Shown piece after piece: positions 46,960-56,116 of a stretch of DNA of 64,000 bases. The notes below the pieces were generated by a model. It was not told where the DNA came from and did no database searches. It saw only the letters and a program-made list of their open reading frames with translations. The position numbers and the translations under genes are program-made. The stretch's first letter is position 1. Every line of letters starts with the position of its first letter. Source of the DNA: Formivibrio citricus (GTDB taxonomy: Bacteria > Pseudomonadota > Gammaproteobacteria > Burkholderiales > Chitinibacteraceae). Location of the stretch: the NCBI RefSeq assembly GCF_900115065.1, contig NZ_FOVE01000006.1:62001-126000 (forward strand), given 5' to 3'.

Positions 46960-48125
46960 GCAGGAAAATTTGTGTCGTTACCGGAACCCGTGCTGAATAT
47001 GGCTTGCTGCGCTGGGTAATGCGAGGAATCCAGGATAGACCCGATTTGTGCTTGCAGTTGATCGTAACTGGTATGCATTTGTCTCCGGAGTTTGGTCTGA
47101 CTTGGAGGGATATAGAGAAAGATGGTTTCAAAATAGACCGCAAGGTTGAAATGCTGACAAGTTCAGATACATCAATTGGTGTTGCCAAGTCTATGGGGTT
47201 GGGCATGATCGGTTTTGCCGATGCGCTTGATCAACTGGCTCCCGATTTGATTGTGGTTTTGGGGGATCGCTACGAAATTCTATCAGTGGTTTCGGCTGCG
47301 TTAGTCGCACGAATTCCGGTTGCCCATTTGCATGGGGGGGAGTCCACGGAAGGGCTGATTGACGAGAGTATTCGCCATTCGATCACCAAAATGTCCCATT
47401 TGCATTTTGTTGCCGCGGAGCCATACCGAAAACGAGTTATTCAACTGGGCGAATCACCGGAGTTCGTTTTTCTAGTGGGAGGCTTGGGTGTTGATGCAAT
47501 TAAACATGTGGATTTGCTGGATAGACGAGATTTTGAGCGGTCAATTGATTTTGAGCTTAAAGAAAAAAACCTTTTAGTTACGTTCCATCCTGTTACCTTG
47601 GAGAGTTCAACTGCACGCGAGCAGATGGCTGCGTTGTTGGCTGTTTTGGATAATATGGATGATACGGGTTTAATATTTACGTACCCAAATTCTGATACGG
47701 ATGGTCGAGTTATTATCGATATGATAGAGCAATTCGTCTCACAGCATGAAAATGCGCGGGCGTTTGTTTCATTGGGGCAGCAACGGTATTTTTCGGCGAT
47801 TTCCCATGTGGATGGGGTTGTGGGTAACTCGTCAAGTGGGTTGATTGAAGCCCCAAGCTTTAAAAAGGGGACGGTTGATATTGGGGATCGACAAAGAGGC
47901 CGGCTGCGCCCTGAGAGCGTCATAAATTGCGCCGCTAATGAGGAAAGTATTGCAGCAGCGCTGAACGTTTTATATTCTCCAGAATTTCAAGCCAAGCTGC
48001 AGTATGTCGCCAATCCATACGGGGATGGTGGTGCGAGTGAAAGAATCGTGAATGTATTAAGTTCTGTTGATTTGAAGGATGTTGTCAAGAAGCGTTTTTT
48101 TGATATTGATAAATCATGCGTATAA
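46956..48125 (+). CDS. legG: UDP-sugar-hydrolysing 2-epimerase (LegG/NeuC family)
   Basis: A 389-residue GT-B-like hydrolysing epimerase that releases the mannose-configured hexose for the NeuB-type synthase. It begins KICVVTGTRAEYGLL and has VLGDRYEILS, AHLHGGESTEG, TFHPVTLE and GNSSSGLIEAP, all diagnostic of NeuC/LegG. The reading is AT-rich from about here to 49.7 kb, in contrast to both sides. The start overlaps the legI stop (ATGA) and the end overlaps the formyltransferase start by 10 bases, so these genes are translationally coupled. Confidence 0.9.
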   Translation: MSRKICVVTGTRAEYGLLRWVMRGIQDRPDLCLQLIVTGMHLSPEFGLTWRDIEKDGFKIDRKVEMLTSSDTSIGVAKSMGLGMIGFADALDQLAPDLIVVLGDRYEILSVVSAALVARIPVAHLHGGESTEGLIDESIRHSITKMSHLHFVAAEPYRKRVIQLGESPEFVFLVGGLGVDAIKHVDLLDRRDFERSIDFELKEKNLLVTFHPVTLESSTAREQMAALLAVLDNMDDTGLIFTYPNSDTDGRVIIDMIEQFVSQHENARAFVSLGQQRYFSAISHVDGVVGNSSSGLIEAPSFKKGTVDIGDRQRGRLRPESVINCAANEESIAAALNVLYSPEFQAKLQYVANPYGDGGASERIVNVLSSVDLKDVVKKRFFDIDKSCV

Positions 48126-48994
48126 TTTTTATAGGAACGGTTCTGTTTTCTTCATTTGCGCTCCGGCGCTTAATTGATATTAAAGCGAATATTGTCGGGG
48201 TCTGTACTGCTCGGCAGTCAAAGGGTAATTCTGATTATTTTGATCTATCGTGCATTTGTTCTGAAAATGGCATTCCGTTTATTTGTGCTGATGACGCAAA
48301 TTCAGACGATGTTTTGTTTTGGGCGCAAACATTAAATCCGGATGTCATTTTTTGTTTTGGTTGGTCACGGTTACTAAAAAAACCACTTTTGGAGTTGGCG
48401 CCGCTTGGCGTGGTAGGGTTTCACCCGGCAGCCTTGCCGGCCAATCGTGGTCGGCATCCGCTGATTTGGGCTCTGGTACTTGGGCTGAAAAAAACGGCCT
48501 CTACATTCTTTTTTATGGACGAAGGGGCTGATAGCGGAGATATTCTTTCCCAGCGTGAAATTGTTATTGCAGAAGAGGATGATGCTGGCACGCTGTATGA
48601 GAAAGTGACACAAGTGGCTCTTGAGCAAATTGTAGAGTTTGTGCCCTTGCTTGCCTCCGGGCGCTATCAGCGGAAAAGGCAGAATCATCAGAATTCAAAT
48701 GAATGGCGTAAACGTGGCATGGCTGATGGAAAAATTGATTGGAGAATGTCCGCGGAGTCCATACATAATCTGGTGAGAGGTTTGGCTAAACCTTACGTTG
48801 GTGCTCATTTTGAGGTAAATGGCCAAGTGATCAAAGTTTGGAAAACTCGGATTGAAGATGGCCCTCAGAATATGGAGCCAGGGAAGGTTTTGTGTGCCGG
48901 AGGAGATGGCCTTTTGATTAAGTGTGGCGCAGGTGCAATTCGACTGTTGTGTACGGAGCCAATCTTTGTGGCGGATATAGGTGGCTATTTATGA
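48116..48994 (+). CDS. Sugar N-formyltransferase (Fmt-like)
   Basis: A 292-residue protein with the formyltransferase fold: the folate-site motif HPAALPANRGRHPLIWAL and the catalytic Asp in DSGDIL, and a C-terminal domain (about 205-292) as in sugar formyltransferases. True fmt is elsewhere (25.8-26.7 kb), so this paralogue probably formylates an amino group on a nucleotide-linked or nonulosonic sugar. It overlaps legG (10 bases) and the deacetylase (4 bases). Together with the deacetylase it suggests exchange of N-acetyl for N-formyl. AT-rich, probably transferred. Confidence 0.85.
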   Translation: MRIIFIGTVLFSSFALRRLIDIKANIVGVCTARQSKGNSDYFDLSCICSENGIPFICADDANSDDVLFWAQTLNPDVIFCFGWSRLLKKPLLELAPLGVVGFHPAALPANRGRHPLIWALVLGLKKTASTFFFMDEGADSGDILSQREIVIAEEDDAGTLYEKVTQVALEQIVEFVPLLASGRYQRKRQNHQNSNEWRKRGMADGKIDWRMSAESIHNLVRGLAKPYVGAHFEVNGQVIKVWKTRIEDGPQNMEPGKVLCAGGDGLLIKCGAGAIRLLCTEPIFVADIGGYL

Positions 48995-49653
48995 AGACCT
49001 TGATTGTGGCTCCCCATCCGGATGACGAAATTTTGGGAGCGGGTGGTGCGCTGTTGCGCCGCAAGGCCGAAGGAGGGACGCTCGCTTGGGTGGTCGTCAC
49101 TGCGGTTCCGCCGGAATTTGGCTGGGATGAAGAAAAAATTAGCCGTCGAGAAGGCGAGATTTCTAAAATTGTTGATTTGATAGGATTTGATAAAGTATAC
49201 AGGTTGGGGTTCCCTGCTGCAGGGTTGGATAGTATTCCGACGGGTGAGTTGGTTTCCTCTATTTCTGGTGTTTTTAGTGAATTTGAGCCTGAAGAGGTTT
49301 TTGTCCCACACCCTTCTGATGTTCATACGGATCACCGACTTGTGTTTGAAGCGGTTTCTGGTTGCTGCAAATGGTTTAGATATCCATCAGTAAGACGTGT
49401 GCTGGCTTATGAGGTGTTGTCCGAGACTGATTTTGGTCTCGGGGTGTCAGGCAGATTTAATCCCAATGTGTTTGTTGATATTGGGCCTTATATGGATGCC
49501 AAGCTAGAGGCAATGCGTATTTATTCGTCTGAAATGGGTGAATTTCCATTCCCTCGTAGCGAAAAAGCTATTCGAGCTTTGGCCGCCGTTCGTGGCGCGG
49601 CTTCCGGGTTTTATGCGGCGGAAGCATTTGAATTGCTTCGCGATAGAATTTAA
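48991..49653 (+). CDS. PIG-L/LmbE-family N-deacetylase
   Basis: A 220-residue zinc-dependent deacetylase. The metal motif APHPDDE stands at residues 7-13, with a second site PHPSDVHTDH near 108, as in GlcNAc-PI and related sugar deacetylases. It is predicted to remove an acetyl group from an amino sugar, which the neighbouring formyltransferase could then formylate. It overlaps the formyltransferase stop (ATGA). AT-rich. A 120-base gap follows, with a GTGCGC/GCGCAC stem that may end this transcript. Confidence 0.85.
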   Translation: MKTLIVAPHPDDEILGAGGALLRRKAEGGTLAWVVVTAVPPEFGWDEEKISRREGEISKIVDLIGFDKVYRLGFPAAGLDSIPTGELVSSISGVFSEFEPEEVFVPHPSDVHTDHRLVFEAVSGCCKWFRYPSVRRVLAYEVLSETDFGLGVSGRFNPNVFVDIGPYMDAKLEAMRIYSSEMGEFPFPRSEKAIRALAAVRGAASGFYAAEAFELLRDRI

Positions 49654-49774
49654 ATATTATTATTAGTTGTGCGCACTATCTGCGTGGCGCACTTTGAGTG
49701 TTTTTATTTTTTGCTTGTAATCGCGCCGGGCCTGGGTGTCAATTTTACTGGCAAAAACAACACGAGAAATATAA

Positions 49775-51517
49775 ATGGGGTTAGTTCATAAATTATTTTC
49801 ATTGCTGGATTCGCAGCAATCTCGGGCGGCTGCGGCATTATTGCTTCTTATGTTGATAGGCATGGTGCTCGAAACATTTGGTGTGGGCCTTGTAGTACCC
49901 ATTCTGGCACTGATTGCTGACCCTTCCGCCATGGCGCGCTATCCCTCCGTGCAAAAAATTATGTCTGTAACAGGGATGGCGGGGCAAGCGCAACTAGTTG
50001 GCGCATGCATGCTTGCCATGGTGGCGGTATACTTTGTGAAGGCATTTTTTCTGGCGTTTTTGGCCATGCGCCAAGCCAGATTTGTCTTCACGCTTGAAGC
50101 TGCATTGTCCGAGAAACTTTACAGTGGTTATTTACGTCTGCCATATACATTCCACATGCAAAGGAATTCGGCGCAACTGATCAGAAACGTAACAGGGGAA
50201 GTTGGTCAGTTCGCATCTGCGGTCATGGCTGCGAATGTACTGATGTCTGAGACCCTTGTTCTTGTTGGTGTGGCCTGTCTGTTGTTCGCGGCAGAACCAG
50301 TGGGAGCCTTTCTTGTCATGAGTGCCTTGGCATGCGCCAGTGGCGGATTTTATCTGGCGGCAAAAGGGAGAATCCTGAATTGGGGCGTGGCTCGACAATA
50401 TCATGAAGGACAAAGGCTGCAGCGCTTGCAACAGGGGTTGGGAGGCATCAAGGACGTCAAATTGTATGGCCGGGAAGATGAGTTCTCCAGCGAGTATGCG
50501 CAGCATAGCTTCGCTAGCGCCCGCATCAGTGAAAAGCAGAATGTACTCAACGCACTACCAAGGCTGTGGCTGGAATTACTTGCCGTAACTGGATTGGCCG
50601 TACTGGTATTTGCCCTGCTTTGGCAAGGCAAGCCCATGAGCGCGTTGGTGCCAACACTCGGACTCTTCGCCGCCGCCGCATTTCGCCTGATGCCATCTGT
50701 AAACAGGTTTCTGGTTGGTATCCAAAATCTGCGGTACAACCTGCCAGTGGTCAATACACTTTATGCAGAATTCATGCTGATGCGACAAACGAAGGACCTG
50801 CCAGCGGATATCCGGCCGCTGGCCTTCCGGCATGGGATCAGGCTGGAAAACGTCTTTTACATGTACCCTGGCTCGCATGAGGCGGTTGTGGTTAATGCCA
50901 ATCTGTACGTGCCCTGCGGAAAGACAATCGGCTTTGTCGGCGAAAGCGGTTCCGGGAAAAGCACGCTGATCGATCTTGTACTGGGCTTGCTGCGTCCGAA
51001 CCAAGGGAAAGTCACCGTGGATGAAATTGACATCCAGACCAATCTGCGGGCATGGCAAAATCTTATTGGCTACGTACCCCAGAGTATTTACCTGACGGAT
51101 GATACGCTGAAGCGTAATATTGCGTTCGGTGTCAGAGACGCAGCAATAGACGATCAAGCCGTCTGGCGAGCAATAGATGCCGCGCAGTTAAGGGATTTTG
51201 TCGAGAGCTTGCCGGATGGTCTGGAAACCGTCGTGGGCGAACGCGGCGTACGCCTGTCCGGAGGGCAATGTCAACGCATAGGTATTGCCCGCGCTTTATA
51301 CCACGATCCGCCTGTTCTTGTGCTGGATGAGGCATCCAGTGCACTGGATACAGCGACAGAGGTGGCGGTCATGGAAGCCATCAATGCCCTGCGCGGCATC
51401 AAGACGCTCTTGATCATAGCGCACAGACTGAGTACGTTGGCCGGTTGTGACCAGATATATCGTATTGAGCATGGCGTAATCGAAAAGGCCGATACAATTT
51501 CAATAACGGCACCCTAA
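49775..51517 (+). CDS. ABC transporter (PglK/MsbA-type lipid-linked glycan flippase)
   Basis: A 580-residue fused ABC exporter: a six-helix membrane domain (about 15-320) then an ATPase domain (about 350-575). Walker A is GESGSGKST, the signature RLSGGQCQR, Walker B VLVLDEASSALD. It resembles PglK-like flippases of the C. jejuni glycosylation locus and MsbA. In this locus it could flip a lipid-linked glycan or a lipid-anchored nonulosonate conjugate. No RBS stronger than GAGAAA precedes the ATG. Confidence 0.87.
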   Translation: MGLVHKLFSLLDSQQSRAAAALLLLMLIGMVLETFGVGLVVPILALIADPSAMARYPSVQKIMSVTGMAGQAQLVGACMLAMVAVYFVKAFFLAFLAMRQARFVFTLEAALSEKLYSGYLRLPYTFHMQRNSAQLIRNVTGEVGQFASAVMAANVLMSETLVLVGVACLLFAAEPVGAFLVMSALACASGGFYLAAKGRILNWGVARQYHEGQRLQRLQQGLGGIKDVKLYGREDEFSSEYAQHSFASARISEKQNVLNALPRLWLELLAVTGLAVLVFALLWQGKPMSALVPTLGLFAAAAFRLMPSVNRFLVGIQNLRYNLPVVNTLYAEFMLMRQTKDLPADIRPLAFRHGIRLENVFYMYPGSHEAVVVNANLYVPCGKTIGFVGESGSGKSTLIDLVLGLLRPNQGKVTVDEIDIQTNLRAWQNLIGYVPQSIYLTDDTLKRNIAFGVRDAAIDDQAVWRAIDAAQLRDFVESLPDGLETVVGERGVRLSGGQCQRIGIARALYHDPPVLVLDEASSALDTATEVAVMEAINALRGIKTLLIIAHRLSTLAGCDQIYRIEHGVIEKADTISITAP

Positions 51518-51533
51518 TCAACATGGTAGAAAA

Positions 51534-52547
51534 ATGCTGAATAACAAATCAATTCTCGTCACCGGCGGCACTGGCAGTTTCGGACGTACCTTTGTAAGAG
51601 AGGTGTTAAAACGGTATCCCGGGGTAAAAAGGCTCGTTGTATTCAGTCGCGATGAACTGAAGCAGTTTGAAATGGCGCAGGAGTTTTCTGTCAACCATTA
51701 CCCTGCCATGCGGTATTTTATCGGGGACGTCCGGGATCGAAACCGTTTGCGCAGGGCGCTGCACGGCATTGACACAGTAGTACACGCTGCGGCATTGAAA
51801 CAGGTGCCGGCAGCAGAATACAACCCGATGGAGTTTATCCATACCAACATCCTGGGAGCTGAAAACCTGGTTGAAGCATGCATGGATGTCGGCATAAAAC
51901 GAGTTGTGGCTTTATCTACTGACAAGGCTGCTGCCCCCATCAACCTGTATGGCGCCACCAAATTGTGCAGCGACAAGCTAATTGTTGCTGCTAATGGGTA
52001 TTCCGGCTCCTGCGAAATAAAATTTTCGGTTGTGCGTTACGGGAACGTCATGGGGTCCCGTGGCTCGGTTATCCCGTTTTTTATGGAAAAGGCCAAAAGT
52101 GGCGTGCTGCCAATCACCGACCCTGAAATGACGCGTTTCAATATCACGCTTCAGGAAGGTGTCGAGATGGTGTTCTGGGCCATTGAAAACATGCTGGGCG
52201 GCGAAATATTTGTTCCAAAGATCCCGTCGTACAGGATTATGGACGTCGCAGAGGCAATTGCACCCAGTTGCAGGAAGGAAATAGTCGGAATTCGCCCTGG
52301 CGAGAAACTTCATGAAGAGATGATTACCGAAAGTGACAGTTTTTCTACGGTGGATATTGGCAAGTACTATGCCATATTGCCTGCGAGCGGCAGACTGGGA
52401 GTGGCGCAGTATTCACGGCATCTTCCGCTGGAAAAAGTCCCTGCAGGTTTTTCATTTAATTCAGGTAAAAACAAAGACTTCCTCACGGTTGAACAGTTAC
52501 GCGATCTGATCAGGAAACATGTTTGCCCCGGATTTGATCCGGTGTGA
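51534..52547 (+). CDS. pseB: UDP-GlcNAc 4,6-dehydratase (inverting), PseB type
   Basis: A 337-residue extended SDR of the PseB/FlaA1 class. TGGTGSFGRTFVREVL, DVRDRNRL, HAAALKQVPAAEYNPMEF, STDKAAAPINLYGATK and RYGNVMGSRGSVIPFF are diagnostic. PseB makes UDP-2-acetamido-2,6-dideoxy-arabino-hexos-4-ulose, the first step of pseudaminic-acid synthesis. It is the second dehydratase in this locus (LegB is at 44.9 kb). No PseC aminotransferase, PseH, PseG or PseI follows in view. It stands 16 bases after the ABC gene. Confidence 0.92.
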   Translation: MLNNKSILVTGGTGSFGRTFVREVLKRYPGVKRLVVFSRDELKQFEMAQEFSVNHYPAMRYFIGDVRDRNRLRRALHGIDTVVHAAALKQVPAAEYNPMEFIHTNILGAENLVEACMDVGIKRVVALSTDKAAAPINLYGATKLCSDKLIVAANGYSGSCEIKFSVVRYGNVMGSRGSVIPFFMEKAKSGVLPITDPEMTRFNITLQEGVEMVFWAIENMLGGEIFVPKIPSYRIMDVAEAIAPSCRKEIVGIRPGEKLHEEMITESDSFSTVDIGKYYAILPASGRLGVAQYSRHLPLEKVPAGFSFNSGKNKDFLTVEQLRDLIRKHVCPGFDPV

Positions 52548-52583
52548 TGAATTTGATTTGGTAGGTTTATAAAGGGCAGGATA

Positions 52584-53198
52584 ATGCACAAGACGGAGCA
52601 AGAGGTTTTTTGGGCCGGAGAGTTCGGCAATGATTACATTTCCAGAAATGAAGGGTGCGAGATTGTTGCTGGAAACTTGGCACTTTTTTCAAAGGTTCTG
52701 GAGAGAACGGGGGGGGTCGGCTCGGTAATTGAGTTTGGTGCAAATATCGGTCTGAATCTACGCGCGTTAAAAACCCTCCTTCCCGGCGCTGAATTCGCTG
52801 GTATCGAGATCAACGCCAAGGCGGCTGAAAAACTCGGGGAACTTGGGTTTGTTGATGTTCACCACGGGTCGATTCTGGAGTTCTTCCCAAAAAAGCAATT
52901 TGATTTCGTGTTTTCAAAGGGTGTATTGATTCACATTGCACCGGAAAGTCTGCCGGATGTCTACGACAAGCTTTATGAGACCTCGGCTAGATATATCTGC
53001 TTGGCAGAGTACTATAATCAGGATCCGGTCGAAATCCCTTACCGCGGCCACGCCGGGAAAATGTTCAAGCGGGATTTTGCCGGCGAAATGCTGAAACGCT
53101 ACAGTGACATTTCACTGGTCGGCTATGGATTTGTTTATCAGCATGATCCGGTTTTCCCGCTGGACGATATCACATGGTTCTTGCTCGAAAAGAAATAA
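52584..53198 (+). CDS. SAM-dependent methyltransferase, pseudaminic-acid-associated methylase type
   Basis: A 204-residue class I methyltransferase. The SAM site is VIEFGANIGLNLRAL, then AGIEIN and FDFVFSKGVLIHI. Length and motifs (TEQEVFWAGEFGNDYISRN, YYNQDPVEIPYRGH) match the small methylase family found in pseudaminic/legionaminic clusters (the TIGR03587-type methylase). It probably methylates the nonulosonate or a linked amidino group, as PtmH does in Campylobacter. A hairpin follows, before the next gene. Confidence 0.85.
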   Translation: MHKTEQEVFWAGEFGNDYISRNEGCEIVAGNLALFSKVLERTGGVGSVIEFGANIGLNLRALKTLLPGAEFAGIEINAKAAEKLGELGFVDVHHGSILEFFPKKQFDFVFSKGVLIHIAPESLPDVYDKLYETSARYICLAEYYNQDPVEIPYRGHAGKMFKRDFAGEMLKRYSDISLVGYGFVYQHDPVFPLDDITWFLLEKK

Positions 53199-53223
53199 AT
53201 TCACCAAACTTGTGATGATGTTT

Positions 53224-53250
53224 GCCGCCTGCTTGTCAGGCGGCATTTAT
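53224..53250 (+). terminator. Hairpin, weak terminator or attenuator
   Basis: An 8-bp GC-rich stem (53224-53231 with 53237-53244), five-base loop, then ATTTATATT. It lies in the gap after the methyltransferase gene. The T run is short, so partial read-through is likely. Confidence 0.55.
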
Positions 53251-53266
53251 ATTGATGGAAATTTGC

Positions 53267-55054
53267 ATGCGGTTTTATGAGTCACTTGGTGCCTGTCATG
53301 TTGTGCGCCTCGCCCTCGCCGGTGAGCAGGCTTTTTTCTGCTTCAAATCAATTTCAGCAAGACTGGCAGAAAAAATTGTCGGTATTTTTGGATTGTCAGT
53401 CAATGCCAGAAAGATTGACTTCGGCGATTTGCAACATGCCACACAAATAAGGGACCGCGCCTACCGGATGGCGGAGCAGCAAATTATAAAGCTCGATTGT
53501 GCCGAATGGACTGAGCTTGTCGGAGACAGGCTGGGAATCGACTTTTCTTTGTTGTTTCGCAAATACATTTTTGACTGGCTGTATGTAAAATTCGAATTTT
53601 ATGAAATCATTTTGCAATATGCAAATGAAAATCCGAATGTTCACTGCGCGATCCGTCTGCATAAAGAATTTGCCGCAGGCTACATTTCTTCCTTGAAGCA
53701 GGTTTGCTCTGTCACGGAAAAAAAGGAAGGAAAAATTATTGGCTTCCTTTCCATTCTTCTCCTGCCGACTTTCCTTTATCGCTACTGGAAGCAGTGTGGT
53801 TCAAGTGAAGTCGACTTCTGCGTCGGCCAGCTGGTTTGTGAAGTGGAAGATTACAAAACTGCTGAAATGTTCTCGGCCATTTTTCACGGATTTCCGAACG
53901 TATGCTACGTGGTGGATTACTCCAAGTCAGCAGGGCTGCCACATGATGTGCGCGAGCGCATGAATGTCAGGGATTTGAAGTTAGACAGGCCGGGCTATGA
54001 GTATTTGCGAAGGGCTGCATGGCATTATATTGCAATCTGCCTTGCAAATATCGTTCAGGTATGGCCGCACGGCGCCAGGCTTTTCAGAGTGTTTTACATG
54101 CTGATGCGAGCCCGTGCCGAGGCAGTGGCTGGCAATGGAAATGTATTCTGCGTATATGAACACCAGACCACGGAAAAGGCGGCTCGCAATGAATTCATCA
54201 GGCAGCAGGGAGGCCGTTCAGTATTTGTTCCACTGAATGCCCATGTCACACCACAATTCTTTCATTCGGAGATTTTTATCAATTACGATGTGATGTGCGC
54301 GGCGGGTCCGCACACCGCCGAGCTTTACACTGGTAAACGAGCCCTGACAAAACACTTCCCCGGCACAGGTTCGTTTGACGCGCACAGGATCCTGGCGGAT
54401 TCACCCGAACGTGCGCAGCGCATAGCACGCCTGAAACAGTTCAAGGGTGATGCCATGCTGATCACGGTTATTTCGCCAGGCATATGCGACCCCACGTACA
54501 GTCATGAAATACGTCTGATGCAACTGGCCTGCAAATTGTCTTGTCAGCCGGGAGTGAAAGTTGCCGTTCGCCTGAAACCTGTTCCGCCAGAGAGGAAATA
54601 CAGCGACTTTTACGCAGACATCACCAAGGGTTACGACCAGCTGCTGCTGACTGGCAGTGAGCACGATCTGTTTGATTTTCTGGATATGACGGACCTCTTT
54701 GTAACCTCGATATCCAATGCGGCCTGTGATGTCTTGCTGCGCGGTGCCCAGGTCATGTTTATCGACTACCTCAAAGATCCCGATTTTTTCCTGTGGTGGC
54801 GCATGGCCGGCGAATCCTTGCTGACAGAGGAATGTGCTTTTGACAGGATCATGGCTTGGGTGAATGATGGTGGGGATGGGCCGGTACGAGCGCAGTTGCG
54901 CCAAGATATGAAGAAGGTTTCAAGTTTCATCGGTTGGAAATATCCCGATTTTGAAGCTTACCGGGCCAATTTGCTCAACCAACTGGCGCAATTGCTACCT
55001 CTTGCAGCGCCGGGAAATGTTGAATCCAGAATGAGTGGAGCAGCTTTTGAATAA
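53267..55054 (+). CDS. Large glycosyltransferase-like surface-glycan protein
   Basis: A ~595-residue protein with no signal peptide or clear membrane span. Its C-terminal half has GT-B-like features: VFVPLNAHVTPQFF, INYDVMCAAGPHTAELY, FPGTGSFDAH, VAVRLKPVPPE and DFLDMTDLFVTSISNAACD. These resemble poly-glycerophosphate and surface-carbohydrate transferases, in which a late acidic segment faces the nucleotide sugar. The N-terminal half is unrecognised. It might transfer the nonulosonate; this is inference from place. The ATG at 53267 follows GATGGAA; ATG at 53255 is an alternative. Its end overlaps the next gene by 20 bases. Confidence 0.6.
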   Translation: MRFYESLGACHVVRLALAGEQAFFCFKSISARLAEKIVGIFGLSVNARKIDFGDLQHATQIRDRAYRMAEQQIIKLDCAEWTELVGDRLGIDFSLLFRKYIFDWLYVKFEFYEIILQYANENPNVHCAIRLHKEFAAGYISSLKQVCSVTEKKEGKIIGFLSILLLPTFLYRYWKQCGSSEVDFCVGQLVCEVEDYKTAEMFSAIFHGFPNVCYVVDYSKSAGLPHDVRERMNVRDLKLDRPGYEYLRRAAWHYIAICLANIVQVWPHGARLFRVFYMLMRARAEAVAGNGNVFCVYEHQTTEKAARNEFIRQQGGRSVFVPLNAHVTPQFFHSEIFINYDVMCAAGPHTAELYTGKRALTKHFPGTGSFDAHRILADSPERAQRIARLKQFKGDAMLITVISPGICDPTYSHEIRLMQLACKLSCQPGVKVAVRLKPVPPERKYSDFYADITKGYDQLLLTGSEHDLFDFLDMTDLFVTSISNAACDVLLRGAQVMFIDYLKDPDFFLWWRMAGESLLTEECAFDRIMAWVNDGGDGPVRAQLRQDMKKVSSFIGWKYPDFEAYRANLLNQLAQLLPLAAPGNVESRMSGAAFE

Positions 55055-56099
55055 CCCGGTTTTTCAGGGGTGGCACAAAACGTTGCTGCCCGATTCGGCT
55101 ACCGTCGAGGATGCCATTGTCAGCCTCAATCAGACTTCTGCGCAGATCGTGATAGTGGTCGATGGTGCGGGGCGGCTTGTCGGTACCGTCACGGACGGGG
55201 ATGTCCGGCGGGGCTTGCTGCGTGGGCTGGGCGTGTCCAGCCCGCTTGAGTCCATCGTTTTTCGCTCCCCTCTCGTGGTTCCGCCCGAAATGCGGCAGGA
55301 TTCGGTGGTTCAGCTGATGAAGACCAACAAAGTGCACCAAATCCCGGTTGTCGATGACGCTGGATGTGTTGTCGGCCTGCATTTGTGGGATGAGATTGTA
55401 TCGCCCTCGAATCGAAGCAATGTTATGGTTATCATGGCAGGGGGATTGGGAACTCGCTTGCATCCCCATACTGAACGCTGTCCCAAGCCATTACTGCCCG
55501 TGGCGGGCAGGCCCATGCTGGAGCTCATCATTGAGCGCGCCAGAGACAACGGGTTTGTACACTTTATCCTGGCCATACATTACCTCGGTGAAATGATCGA
55601 GGCATATTTCGGCAATGGCGAGCGCTGGAATGTGCAAATAGAATATTTGCGTGAGAACTCCCCGCTGGGCACCGCCGGCGCGCTGGGGCTGCTGTCGCCG
55701 ATACCGGAACTGCCCATGGTGGTAACCAATGGCGACGTCCTTACGGATATCCACTATGGCGAACTGCTGGATTTTCACTTGCGAAACCGGGCGGCGGCGA
55801 CCATGGCCGTTCGTCTGCATGAATGGCAGCATCCATTTGGCGTTGTCCAGACAAATGGTGTCGAGATCGTTGGTTTCGAGGAAAAACCCGTGTACCGCTC
55901 GCATGTCAATGCGGGGGTTTACGTCCTTGATCCGTTCGTTTTGCAATATCTGGACAAGGATGTTCGCTGTGACATGCCAGCCCTGTTTGAAAGTGTCCGT
56001 GCGGCAGGCGAACGTGCCATTGTCTATCCCATGCATGAGCCTTGGCTCGATGTTGGCCGGCCGGGAGACTATGATAAGGCCAATCAAGTTTACAAATAA
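55035..56099 (+). CDS. ptmE: CBS-domain sugar-1-phosphate nucleotidyltransferase (PtmE type)
   Basis: A 354-residue protein: tandem CBS domains (about 15-125) and a nucleotidyltransferase domain (about 128-354). The NTase signature AGGLGTRLHPHTERCPKPLLPV is followed by VVTNGDVLTDI and GFEEKPVY. This architecture matches PtmE of Campylobacter, a glucosamine-1-phosphate guanylyltransferase that supplies GDP-GlcN for legionaminic acid. The CBS pair may sense adenine nucleotides. GTG at 55035 is used; it overlaps the previous gene and its stop overlaps a possible start of the next. Confidence 0.87.
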   Translation: MEQLLNNPVFQGWHKTLLPDSATVEDAIVSLNQTSAQIVIVVDGAGRLVGTVTDGDVRRGLLRGLGVSSPLESIVFRSPLVVPPEMRQDSVVQLMKTNKVHQIPVVDDAGCVVGLHLWDEIVSPSNRSNVMVIMAGGLGTRLHPHTERCPKPLLPVAGRPMLELIIERARDNGFVHFILAIHYLGEMIEAYFGNGERWNVQIEYLRENSPLGTAGALGLLSPIPELPMVVTNGDVLTDIHYGELLDFHLRNRAAATMAVRLHEWQHPFGVVQTNGVEIVGFEEKPVYRSHVNAGVYVLDPFVLQYLDKDVRCDMPALFESVRAAGERAIVYPMHEPWLDVGRPGDYDKANQVYK

Positions 56100-56116
56100 T
56101 GACGAAGAGAGAAATC

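Noticed and set aside
48116-48994. A second methionyl-tRNA formyltransferase
   Set aside because: True fmt is at 25.8-26.7 kb next to def. This one lies between legG and a sugar deacetylase, so a sugar formyltransferase is more likely.
49667-49690. A GTGCGC/GCGCAC stem after the deacetylase
   Set aside because: Only six pairs with a 12-base loop. A T-rich stretch follows at some distance, so a terminator is possible but not supported well enough.
51534-53198. A complete pseudaminic-acid pathway
   Set aside because: PseB and the associated methylase are present, but PseC, PseH, PseG and a second NeuB-type synthase are not.
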